64,000 bases of DNA, taken from the NCBI RefSeq assembly GCF_040438645.1, contig NZ_CP159253.1, positions 5,136,501 to 5,200,500 of the forward strand. The letters run 5' to 3'. Shown one piece after another: positions 32,045-39,220 of this stretch; positions within the stretch are counted from its first letter, which is position 1, and the number at the start of each line of letters is the position of its first letter. Source of the DNA: Mesorhizobium sp. WSM2240. GTDB taxonomy: Bacteria; Pseudomonadota; Alphaproteobacteria; Rhizobiales; Rhizobiaceae. The notes beneath the pieces were generated by a model that did not search any database, was not told the DNA's origin, and saw only the letters and a program-made list of their open reading frames with translations. The translations under genes were made by a program, and so were the position numbers.

Positions 32045-34617
32045 TGCAGATCTCCGCTTAGATAAGGGAGGATGGCTGCATCCGGCCCTCCATAGAATTC
32101 CAGCGCCTCTTTAAACCAATGGGCCTTCATCATGAAGCCGTCATTGGTCCTTTGAATGACCCCGTATAACTCAAGCATATAAAGGGCCAGACGTAATCGG
32201 GGTGGTTCAACCACCTTATCAATATCGATTAGCTTCGCATGCAACTCAGCATTCGATAAGGGTTGGCTGATGAGAAGTATACTGATAATTTTTTCGAGTT
32301 TTGTCGCCTGCCCCCAATAAGTCTCTAAGTACTGCTCAGCATACTCGAATTCACCCGAAACCGTGTATATGTCTGCCGCATTCACCGAAGCGCTGGTTCG
32401 TTCCCGTTGATTTACCACGGACACTACTTTGTCCCCCAGTAATTGGAGGAGCTCCGGATGGCCGTCACTTACGTGCCATGCTGCATCGGCAAACCCCTCC
32501 TTTTCAGGGAGCGCAACACCAAGTGCCTCAAATGGCTGCGTAATCAGCGCGTCCGCTGCTCCCTTTGACAGCTGTTGAAGCATAAGAGGTTTACAAAAAT
32601 TCCAGTGCGGAGAGCTGGCGTCCGACATTCGACTTGCAATTGTTCGTTCACCTGAAAACACAAACTGTGCTAATCCTTGCTGGGAAATCGAACGGCACGC
32701 CCGAAAAAACGCTTCGGGCACTTCATCATTGCTCCTTTGAGCATCCCACTGCAGCAGCTGGTCAATCTCGTCTAAAAGCAAAACGATGGAGCGGCCTGAG
32801 CCGTCATCCAAACGTTCGATCAGTGAAAAGAGGTGTTGAGGTCTAAACTGTGTGGGAAGCTTCACTTCCCAGGCACGTTGCGCCATCTGGCCGAAATCTT
32901 CCCAGGTTCGAACTGTCTGGCAATCCCCGAAGAAGGGTCTAAGGTCAGCACTTTGTAGCCGCGTCTGGCAATGGCGAAGCAGGGAGGTTTTGCCGATGCG
33001 CCGACCACCCAAAAGAGCTACGCTGTTAGTTGGCAACGTGCTCAAAAGGCTAGCTTCCTCCTCCTCTCGCCCAAAAAACACACGAGAAGGTGTTGCTCCG
33101 CGAACTACGAAGGGGCTGAGCTTCCTCAAGTCCGTCTGCTGTAGCAGCAACTCGCGTAATGCTTCTCTAGGGCTCTGTCGCGCCGAAGCAATTCCCGCAC
33201 ACTGCTGCATGCCTATCACTACCAACGTGACTGGCAGGAAAGTCTGAGCGTCACGAATGATTCGCTCTGCGGTTGGACCAATCAAGTCTTGAACAAGTAG
33301 GATACCCACTTTGGATTCTGGGCTCAATTGAAGGGCTATTTTGGATAGGTCTTGCAGTTCATTGGCAGTAGGAAGAGCCCTTTGGGCTAAGACGGTAAAT
33401 GGGGTAGATAGAACTAGATCATCTCTCAATTCGGCAGTGACTGCGGAAAGGTCGCGGTCTTCGCGGATTAGCAGCGCTCCAAATAGTTCCAACGCCGACT
33501 CTATTGCTGAGTTGCTTTCAAAAAAAACCGCCAGTCGGCGGAAGGATGATACAAGCTTTGACCGTGCCCAAGCTAACTCCCGTCCGTCAGGCGAAAGACT
33601 CAAAAGCTCTTCGCCGGGTTGAGATGCGTATTGAGCAAGTGCCTGTTTACCTCTGTCCTCAGGCACGGGAAGGCCTTCTACCCGTGCGCTAACCCCATCA
33701 TTTAGCATGCCTACGATCAGCCGCCTTAGATCAGCTGCGTTCACGTCCGGCGGAGGCGGAGGTGGGGCTAATTCCCGCAAGGCATCCTCCATCCCGCCGA
33801 GGATCATTTGGCGGAGCGTCATCGTATGAGGCACGCCGAGGAACAATTGCCGCAAAACTCTTTCAGGCATGGTTCGCATTGCCAGACCGTCGGCAATTAG
33901 CATCAACGACATGCCACTGGTTTTCAGTGCAGAGTTCAAGTTCGGATAGACTGTCTGCAGTTCTCGGCTCTGGCGCCCACCGCTCGCCGTTTGAAACGTG
34001 CTGGCGACTGCCACCCGCGGATGGCCATTTACCGATACGACGTATTCGCTATACCGACGCACCTGATATGGTAGCGAGCCCGAATCGGAGATCGATAAAC
34101 TCCATGTGCCTTCGCTGTTAATCGCGGCGATCGAGTTATTTAGCGCAGTTTCGATTCGTCGTTTGATCTTAGCATCAACTCGAAAGCGCCGTCGAGCGGC
34201 GTCAGCCGATATTTGAAGAATTAGCAAAAGGCGCCTCACGTCTGTGACGCCATCAAGTAACGCCGGCAGCCCGAGTTCAATCAGTATGCTGGCAGCTGCC
34301 ACGGCGGAGCTATGGTCGCGTGGTGGTGAGTTGGGAGCCGGCAAACTTCTACCGTCCTCAAGAGAAATCGCTGCCGAAATAGAGAGAATATCCAAGAGAA
34401 CTTTGTAGAGGCGTGGATGGCTTAACAGAGTCGTAGCAAGTCGTTCGGCGTCTAAACGTTTAGCAGCGGCAGCAGATAAGGCGGCGGCCTCCTCGCGATA
34501 TGAATCAACGGCCTCAAAAGTAGACTCCAAGTCTAAGATGTCGCCCGGTGCATATAAATCGGCCGCAACATTCCGACGAAATTCTGCGACACGGTCCTCG
34601 ACCCGCATGGTTGGCAT
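32041..34617 (-). CDS. Large STAND NTPase with N-terminal nuclease-like region (cassette gene A)
   Basis: The 858-residue protein is first in the pair. Residues 1-160 are helical. Residues about 185-275 (YVVSVNGHPRVAVASTFQT, then RQSRELQTVYPNLNSAL and LMLIADGLAM) look like a restriction-endonuclease-type alpha/beta core, but without a visible D...E-x-K triad. A proline run follows at 285-290. Residues 435-505 have a Rossmann-like strand pattern. The ATPase begins at VFFGREEE (513-520), with Walker A GGRRIGKTS (537-545), Walker B IVLLLDEID (611-619) and DGHPELLQLL (718-727). A winged-helix-like end covers 770-835. Function is unknown; architecture and low GC suggest a horizontally acquired conflict system. 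Confidence 0.72.
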   Translation of the reverse strand: MPTMRVEDRVAEFRRNVAADLYAPGDILDLESTFEAVDSYREEAAALSAAAAKRLDAERLATTLLSHPRLYKVLLDILSISAAISLEDGRSLPAPNSPPRDHSSAVAAASILIELGLPALLDGVTDVRRLLLILQISADAARRRFRVDAKIKRRIETALNNSIAAINSEGTWSLSISDSGSLPYQVRRYSEYVVSVNGHPRVAVASTFQTASGGRQSRELQTVYPNLNSALKTSGMSLMLIADGLAMRTMPERVLRQLFLGVPHTMTLRQMILGGMEDALRELAPPPPPPDVNAADLRRLIVGMLNDGVSARVEGLPVPEDRGKQALAQYASQPGEELLSLSPDGRELAWARSKLVSSFRRLAVFFESNSAIESALELFGALLIREDRDLSAVTAELRDDLVLSTPFTVLAQRALPTANELQDLSKIALQLSPESKVGILLVQDLIGPTAERIIRDAQTFLPVTLVVIGMQQCAGIASARQSPREALRELLLQQTDLRKLSPFVVRGATPSRVFFGREEEEASLLSTLPTNSVALLGGRRIGKTSLLRHCQTRLQSADLRPFFGDCQTVRTWEDFGQMAQRAWEVKLPTQFRPQHLFSLIERLDDGSGRSIVLLLDEIDQLLQWDAQRSNDEVPEAFFRACRSISQQGLAQFVFSGERTIASRMSDASSPHWNFCKPLMLQQLSKGAADALITQPFEALGVALPEKEGFADAAWHVSDGHPELLQLLGDKVVSVVNQRERTSASVNAADIYTVSGEFEYAEQYLETYWGQATKLEKIISILLISQPLSNAELHAKLIDIDKVVEPPRLRLALYMLELYGVIQRTNDGFMMKAHWFKEALEFYGGPDAAILPYLSGDLQ

Positions 34618-34795
34618 CTTTGAAAATCCCGTGGAACCTCACAGTCCCAAGGAATGGTAGGTTGTCAAGCATGCTCCTCTTGGTTGCGGCCGCTTGGCCC
34701 TGCGGGCGCTTCTCGGCGAGGCTGCAAAAAATTGGCGAAAATTCTTGTCCACCCCCTCCCCATCCCGCGCGAAAATCCCTTGAAAGGAGGCGGCG

Positions 34796-35683
34796 ATGGA
34801 CTGGAATGCTGCGATCGAGAAAAACCGTGAGGCGCTGAAGCGCGTGCTGGCCATGCTCGTCGGCATGGCCGGGCTGCGGGGACAGTTTACTTTCTTTCCG
34901 CAGAATGACGCTGCGGCTTCGGGGCTGGCGCAGGCGGAAAAAAGTAAACTCTCCCCAGCGCCAACCCTGCCGCGCCATCTTCACCGCGCCGTGCTGCGCC
35001 TGCTGCGCCCGGCCGAAGCGGCGGCGCGGCGGCTGATCATCGTGGCCGCGCGCGGGATCGTCGTCGCCTTGCCGCCGGCCCGCCCGTACACGCCGAAACT
35101 GGCCGCGATCCCGCGCACCGGCGTCGGCACCGGCATCGTGATGCCGCGCAACGTCCCTCATCCTGAGGTGCGAGGCGAAGCCGAGCCTCGAAGGAGGCTC
35201 TGCCTGCCGCTCTTCGATCCGCTGCCACGATGGGGCGGCAGCAAGCGGCCGGCGGCGAGCGGGGTTCCGCGCATCTGCCTCCCGGGTCTGACGGAACCGT
35301 TTCCCGTTGCCGGCGCGCCCGCGCCCGACGACCCGGTCGACGCCACGCGTCTCAATCTGCGTCTGCAAGCGCTCGGCCGCGCGCTGGAAGACCTGCCGCG
35401 AGAGGCAAGGCGTTTTGCCCGCTGGCGGGTACGGGGCCGCGACGCCGCAGGCGCGCAAAATGGAAAAAGTCCGGATGCCGCAGGCGCGCAAAATGGAAAA
35501 AGCCCGGACGCCGCAGGCGCGCAAAACAGGAACCACGGTGCCGGCCCGTTTCGCCGCGTCTGGCCGTTGCGTCCCGGCCGTCCGCCCGGCGGGCGGCGCC
35601 GGCCCGACCATGAGGTCCACGACATCTTGAACGTCGTCCACGGCCTGGCTTTCTGGGCTCTGCAGCGCCCCGACACGTCCTGA
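34796..35683 (+). CDS. Hypothetical protein with in-frame repeat insertions
   Basis: The 295-residue protein has an excellent ribosome binding site (AAAGGAGG, ten bases before ATG). Its N-terminus MDWNAAIEKNREALKRVLAM and C-terminus HEVHDILNVVHGLAFWALQ look like an Arg/Pro-rich protein family found in rhizobia; I know no function. Residues 28-54 are encoded by an 80-bp palindromic repeat, residues about 120-137 by a second common intergenic palindrome, and residues 216-244 by a 33-bp tandem repeat. All keep the frame open. Without them the protein would be about 220 residues. It may be a real gene tolerating insertions in linkers, or a decaying one. Confidence 0.6.
   Translation: MDWNAAIEKNREALKRVLAMLVGMAGLRGQFTFFPQNDAAASGLAQAEKSKLSPAPTLPRHLHRAVLRLLRPAEAAARRLIIVAARGIVVALPPARPYTPKLAAIPRTGVGTGIVMPRNVPHPEVRGEAEPRRRLCLPLFDPLPRWGGSKRPAASGVPRICLPGLTEPFPVAGAPAPDDPVDATRLNLRLQALGRALEDLPREARRFARWRVRGRDAAGAQNGKSPDAAGAQNGKSPDAAGAQNRNHGAGPFRRVWPLRPGRPPGGRRRPDHEVHDILNVVHGLAFWALQRPDTS
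34877..34956. repeat. 80-bp palindromic repeat element, copy 1 (inside a gene)
   Basis: The left arm begins CGGGGACAGTTTACTTTC (34877) and the right arm ends AAGTAAACTCTCCCC (34956). The arms of 23-25 bp are complementary with few mismatches around a 32-bp spacer. An 80-bp copy with the same arms but a different spacer lies at 35771-35850. The size and structure resemble REP/RAYT-type miniature palindromes. Confidence 0.85.
35154..35201. repeat. Rhizobial intergenic palindrome inside the coding frame
   Basis: CTCATCCTGAGGTGCGAGG and GAGCCTCGAAGGAGGC flank a short GCGAAGCC centre. The sequence closely resembles a short palindrome that is very common between genes of rhizobia. Here it is read as the peptide PHPEVRGEAEPRRRL within the 34796-35683 protein. 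Confidence 0.6.
35441..35527. repeat. 33-bp tandem repeat, 2.6 copies
   Basis: Units start at 35441, 35474 and 35507 (last one partial, 21 bp). Each begins GA(C/T)GCCGCAGGCGCGCAAAA and encodes DAAGAQNGKSP. The units differ by only a few bases, so the expansion is recent. The period is a multiple of three, so copy number changes leave the frame intact. Confidence 0.9.
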
Positions 35684-35770
35684 CGCAAGCGGCCGGCGCC
35701 GAGTGCAAGGAATGGGGAGGGATCAATGGCCAGGGCCGGAAGGCAGCGTGGCGATGGAGGCGTTCGTGCC

Positions 35771-35850
35771 GGGGACAGTTTACTTTCTTTCCGCGGAAAG
35801 GTGGCTGCAGTCGAAGCGTTCGCGCGGGCGGAAAAAAGCAAACTGTCCCC
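35771..35850. repeat. 80-bp palindromic repeat element, copy 2 (intergenic)
   Basis: GGGGACAGTTTACTTTC (35771) pairs with GCAAACTGTCCCC (ending 35850); arms are about 23 bp. It is the same length as the copy at 34877-34956 and shares both arms, but the inner 30 bp differ. It lies in the 244-bp gap between the hypothetical gene and the Fur-family gene. Confidence 0.85.
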
Positions 35851-35927
35851 TGCGGCACGAGGCGAGGTGGGGCGTTTAGCGCCCCCGACTCTTTGCAACT
35901 GACTGTCATCTGGCGCATAGTCGAACC

Positions 35928-36359
35928 ATGGCGAAAACGAAGAATCAGAATCCCGACTACGAAAAAATGCTGCGCAAGGCGGGGGTCAGGATCACCCGTC
36001 CGCGGCGCATCATTCTCGGCATATTGTCGGACGCGGGCGACCATCCCGACGCGCTCGAGATCTTCCGCCGCGCGGTCGCCGTCGACGGCAGCATCTCGCT
36101 CTCCACCGTCTATCGCACCATGAAGCTGATGGAGGGCATGGGCGCCATCCACCGCCACGCCTTCGAGGGCGGGCCGTCGCGCTTCGAGCAGGCCGGCGGC
36201 GACCATCACGACCACCTGATCGACATCGAAAGCGGCGACGTCATCGAGTTCAAGTCCGACCGGATCGAACAGCTCCAGGACGAGATCGCCAAAAGGCTCG
36301 GCTACGACATCGTGCACCACCGGCTCGAACTCTACGGCCGCAAGCGCCGTACCGGTTGA
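35928..36359 (+). CDS. Fur-family metal-responsive regulator (Fur/Mur-like)
   Basis: The 143-residue protein has the Fur fold. A winged helix carries [16 protein letters not shown] and the recognition helix [17 protein letters not shown]. The metal-site loop [19 protein letters not shown] and C-terminal [11 protein letters not shown] follow. It has no cysteine, so it lacks the structural CxxC zinc site of Zur and many Fur proteins. This resembles rhizobial Mur (manganese-responsive), though Mur-versus-Fur cannot be settled here. No Irr-type heme-regulatory Cys motif is present. It precedes gnd by 55 bp. Confidence 0.85.
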   Translation: MAKTKNQNPDYEKMLRKAGVRITRPRRIILGILSDAGDHPDALEIFRRAVAVDGSISLSTVYRTMKLMEGMGAIHRHAFEGGPSRFEQAGGDHHDHLIDIESGDVIEFKSDRIEQLQDEIAKRLGYDIVHHRLELYGRKRRTG

Positions 36360-36414
36360 CGAGGCGCGCCCGGCGCGTCAATCATCGCCGCCGCAATCAC
36401 AAGGAGCCGGACAA

Positions 36415-37836
36415 ATGCAGGAAGCCGAAATCGGCCTGATCGGGCTCGGCGTCATGGGCTCCAATCTGGCGCTCAACATCGCCGAGAAGGGCCACCGCAT
36501 CGCGGTGTTCAACCGCACCCATGCCCGCACCGAGGCCTTCGCCGCATCGGCCGGCAGCCTGCGCGGCATGGTCGTGCCCTGCGCATCGATCGAGGAGCTC
36601 GCCGCCGCCATCCAGCCGCCGCGCCCGGTCATCATCATGGTTCAGGCGGGAAAACCGGTCGACGAGCAGATCGCCTTGCTGCGCGGCGCGCTTTCGGCGG
36701 GCGACATCATCATCGACGCCGGCAACGCCAATTTCCGCGATACGGTGCGGCGCTTTTCCGAGCTCGAAGGCTCCGGGCTGACCTTCATCGGCATGGGCGT
36801 TTCGGGCGGCGAGGAGGGCGCGCGCCACGGCCCGTCGATCATGGTCGGCGGCACGCCCGAATCCTGGGCCCGCGTCGAAAAGATACTCACCGACATTTCG
36901 GCCAAATACGAGGGCGAGCCCTGCGCGGCCTGGCTGGGCCCCGGCGGCGCCGGGCATTTCGTCAAGACCATCCACAACGGCATCGAATATGCCGACATGC
37001 AGATGATCGCCGAGATCTACGGCATATTGCGCGACGGGCTCGGCATGCCGGCCAGGGAGATCGGCGCGGTGTTTTCCGGCTGGAACCGCGGCCGGCTGAA
37101 CTCTTATCTCATCGAGATCACGGCGGAAGTGCTCGCCACTGAGGATCCGCAGACCGGCCAGCCCATGGTCGACATCATCCTCGACCGCGCCGGCCAGAAG
37201 GGCACCGGCAAATGGTCGGTTATCGAGGCGCAGACGCTCGGCGTCTCGGCCACCGCGATCGAGGCAGCGGTCTCGGCGCGCATATTGTCGTCGATCAAGA
37301 CCGAGCGCGAGGCGGCCGAGCGGGTTTACGGAAGCGGCGGCGTTTCGGCCTTCGCCGGCGAGCGCGAAGCGGTGCTGCGCGATCTCGAGCTTGCGCTGCT
37401 CGCCGGCAAGGTAGCCGCCTATGCGCAGGGGTTCGCCGTCATGGACGCGGCGTCGAAGGAATTCGGCTGGAACCTGCCGCTGCCTACCATCGCAAAGATC
37501 TGGCGCGCCGGCTGCATCATCCGCTCGCAATTTTTGGGCGCCATCGCCGAGGCTTTTGCCGGCGGCGCGGTGTCCAACCTGCTTATGACACCCGCCTTTG
37601 TGGATATGATGAAGGAGGCGCATCCTTCATTGAGAAGCATCGTGGCGCGCGCCTCCGAATCCGGCCTGCCCGTGGCGGCCCTGTCTTCCGCGCTCGCCTA
37701 TTTCGACCTCTACCGCCAGGGCCGCGGCACCTCCAACCTCATCCAGGCGCAGCGCGACTTCTTCGGCGCGCACGGCTTCGAGCGCATCGACGCGGCCGGC
37801 GCGCATCACGGCCCGTGGGGGAGCGGAGCGAGCTAG
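36415..37836 (+). CDS. gnd: 6-phosphogluconate dehydrogenase, decarboxylating
   Basis: Gnd oxidises 6-phosphogluconate to ribulose 5-phosphate and CO2 in the oxidative pentose phosphate pathway. The 473-residue length is that of the long, dimeric class. The N-terminal dinucleotide motif is GLIGLGVMGSNLALN with NRT after the second strand, favouring NADP. The catalytic segments are GVSGGEEGARHGPSIMVGG and GAGHFVKTIHNGIEYADMQ (catalytic Lys and substrate-binding His-Asn). It ends tail-to-tail with the LacI gene, sharing CTAG. Confidence 0.96.
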   Translation: MQEAEIGLIGLGVMGSNLALNIAEKGHRIAVFNRTHARTEAFAASAGSLRGMVVPCASIEELAAAIQPPRPVIIMVQAGKPVDEQIALLRGALSAGDIIIDAGNANFRDTVRRFSELEGSGLTFIGMGVSGGEEGARHGPSIMVGGTPESWARVEKILTDISAKYEGEPCAAWLGPGGAGHFVKTIHNGIEYADMQMIAEIYGILRDGLGMPAREIGAVFSGWNRGRLNSYLIEITAEVLATEDPQTGQPMVDIILDRAGQKGTGKWSVIEAQTLGVSATAIEAAVSARILSSIKTEREAAERVYGSGGVSAFAGEREAVLRDLELALLAGKVAAYAQGFAVMDAASKEFGWNLPLPTIAKIWRAGCIIRSQFLGAIAEAFAGGAVSNLLMTPAFVDMMKEAHPSLRSIVARASESGLPVAALSSALAYFDLYRQGRGTSNLIQAQRDFFGAHGFERIDAAGAHHGPWGSGAS

Positions 37837-38882
37837 AGCGCCGACGGCTCGACCGCCTGCGGCACCGAAAGGCTTTGCAGCGATTGCGGGGCCTTCCCGC
37901 CGATCCAGCCCAGCACCGAGCGCGCCAGTTCGCGGCCGGCGAGCCGGAAATCCTCGTTGATGAGGTGCAGCTCGGGCCGGAACAGATGCAGGATCGGCGA
38001 CGACTGTTTTGACACCACGTCGACATCGCGCCCGAGCTTCAGCCCGGCATCCTCTATGCCCGCCACCAGCGCCAGCGTCGCCGCCGCCGCGCTGCTGACG
38101 AAGCCGTCCGGGCGGTTCTCGCGGCGCACCAGCTGCGCCGTGCGGGCGCGGATCTGCTCCATCGAATGGTCGATCGACACCGTGTTGAACGGGATTTCGC
38201 CCGCCCCGGTCTCAGACAGCGCGTCGGCGAACCCGTCCACCGTATGCTGGTGATAGGTCAGTCCCTGCGGCGGCGTCAGCAGGGCCAGCCTGCGCCGGCC
38301 AAGGCTTGCCAGCCGCCGCACCGCCTCGACCGCGAAGGCGTGATTGTCGAAATCGTGGAACGGGTGCGCCAGCCCGGTTTCGGTGCGGCCGTGGGTGGCG
38401 AAGGGAAAATTGCGCTCGACCATGTAGCGCACGCGCGGGTCGTCCGGCTGTGTGCGCGAAATGATGATGCCGTCGGCCGATCCGGTTTCGACCACATAGC
38501 GCACAGGATCCATCGGATCCTGGACATGCGAATAGGGCGTCACGATCAGATGGTATGGGGTCGCCGCCAGCACCTCCGAGACGCCGTAGATGATATCCGA
38601 CACGAAGCTCATGATCTGCTCGTCGGTGTTGAGCACCAGGCTGATGACGTTGGTCTTGCCGGTCCTGAGCCTGACGCCGGCGCGGTTCGGCCTGTAGCCG
38701 ACCTGCCGGGCGACGAGCTGCACCCGCCGCCGCGTCTCCTCGCCGATCTCCGGCGCATCCTTCAGCGCGCGCGAAACCGTGGTGACGCCCAACCCGGTCA
38801 TGAAGGCGATCGTCTTCAAGGTTGGGCGCCCGGCCTCGTCGGGCCGGAGCGTCTCGTTATCGTGCAGCACTTCCTTGTCCAT
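37833..38882 (-). CDS. LacI-family transcriptional regulator of the adjacent sugar operon
   Basis: The 349-residue repressor has an N-terminal HTH (PTLKTIAFMTGLGVTTVSRALKDAPEIGEETRRRV) with hinge helix, then a periplasmic-binding-protein-like effector domain. Residues such as GIIISRTQPDDPRV and LLTPPQGLTYHQHTVDGF line the sugar cleft. It is divergent from the ABC operon starting at 39221. Two identical 14-bp palindromes in opposite orientation lie in the shared intergenic region, 87 bp upstream of this gene and 19 bp upstream of the binding-protein gene. Control of both directions is inferred. The effector sugar is unknown. Confidence 0.92.
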   Translation of the reverse strand: MDKEVLHDNETLRPDEAGRPTLKTIAFMTGLGVTTVSRALKDAPEIGEETRRRVQLVARQVGYRPNRAGVRLRTGKTNVISLVLNTDEQIMSFVSDIIYGVSEVLAATPYHLIVTPYSHVQDPMDPVRYVVETGSADGIIISRTQPDDPRVRYMVERNFPFATHGRTETGLAHPFHDFDNHAFAVEAVRRLASLGRRRLALLTPPQGLTYHQHTVDGFADALSETGAGEIPFNTVSIDHSMEQIRARTAQLVRRENRPDGFVSSAAAATLALVAGIEDAGLKLGRDVDVVSKQSSPILHLFRPELHLINEDFRLAGRELARSVLGWIGGKAPQSLQSLSVPQAVEPSAL

Positions 38883-38968
38883 GGCCCCCGCCTACCAGCC
38901 ATCCGTCAAAAGCGACAAACGCGGCAACAGCCTGTAGCATGGACCCGGCCGCGCAGTTTCGCAAGTAT

Positions 38969-38982
38969 CTGAAACGTTACAG
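38969..38982 (-). promoter_or_regulatory. LacI-type operator near the regulator gene
   Basis: CTGAAACGTTACAG is an imperfect palindrome with a central CG, the classic LacI-family operator form; ATCTGAAACGTTACAGAT extends the symmetry. It is the exact reverse complement of the site at 39189-39202. It lies 87 bp upstream of the regulator's start and suits autoregulation. Confidence 0.8.
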
Positions 38983-39188
38983 ATTGTTCGGGCGCTCGGC
39001 GGGTCGTTAGGTGCGGAGTCTCCCGCGATCCTGAGCGGATGGGTTGTAGTGGATGACGCAGCGCAGCAAAGAACTGCTGCGCTGCAGCACCATTTCGCCG
39101 AATAAGCATTAAATTCGCGGCACGAAAAAAAGAGACTTCGAATGCGATAGGCCGTTGCGTCGGAGTTCGCATTCGCTTAGCGTGTAAC

Positions 39189-39202
39189 CTGTAACGTTTC
39201 AG
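39189..39202 (+). promoter_or_regulatory. LacI-type operator before the ABC transporter operon
   Basis: CTGTAACGTTTCAG repeats the 38969 site exactly in the opposite orientation. It sits 19 bp before the start of the binding-protein gene, next to its ribosome binding site, where a bound repressor would block transcription. Confidence 0.8.
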
Positions 39203-39220
39203 ATTCAGGGAGGAACAGCG

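Larger units (their letters stand above)
38883..39220. other. Divergent regulatory region of the LacI/ABC locus
   Basis: This 338-bp region has no gene. Besides the two LacI-type operators it holds an 8-bp inverted repeat, CGAATGCG (39139-39146) and CGCATTCG (39168-39175), just before the second operator. GGGAGGAA is the ribosome binding site of the binding-protein gene. I could not fix -10/-35 elements with confidence. Confidence 0.6.
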
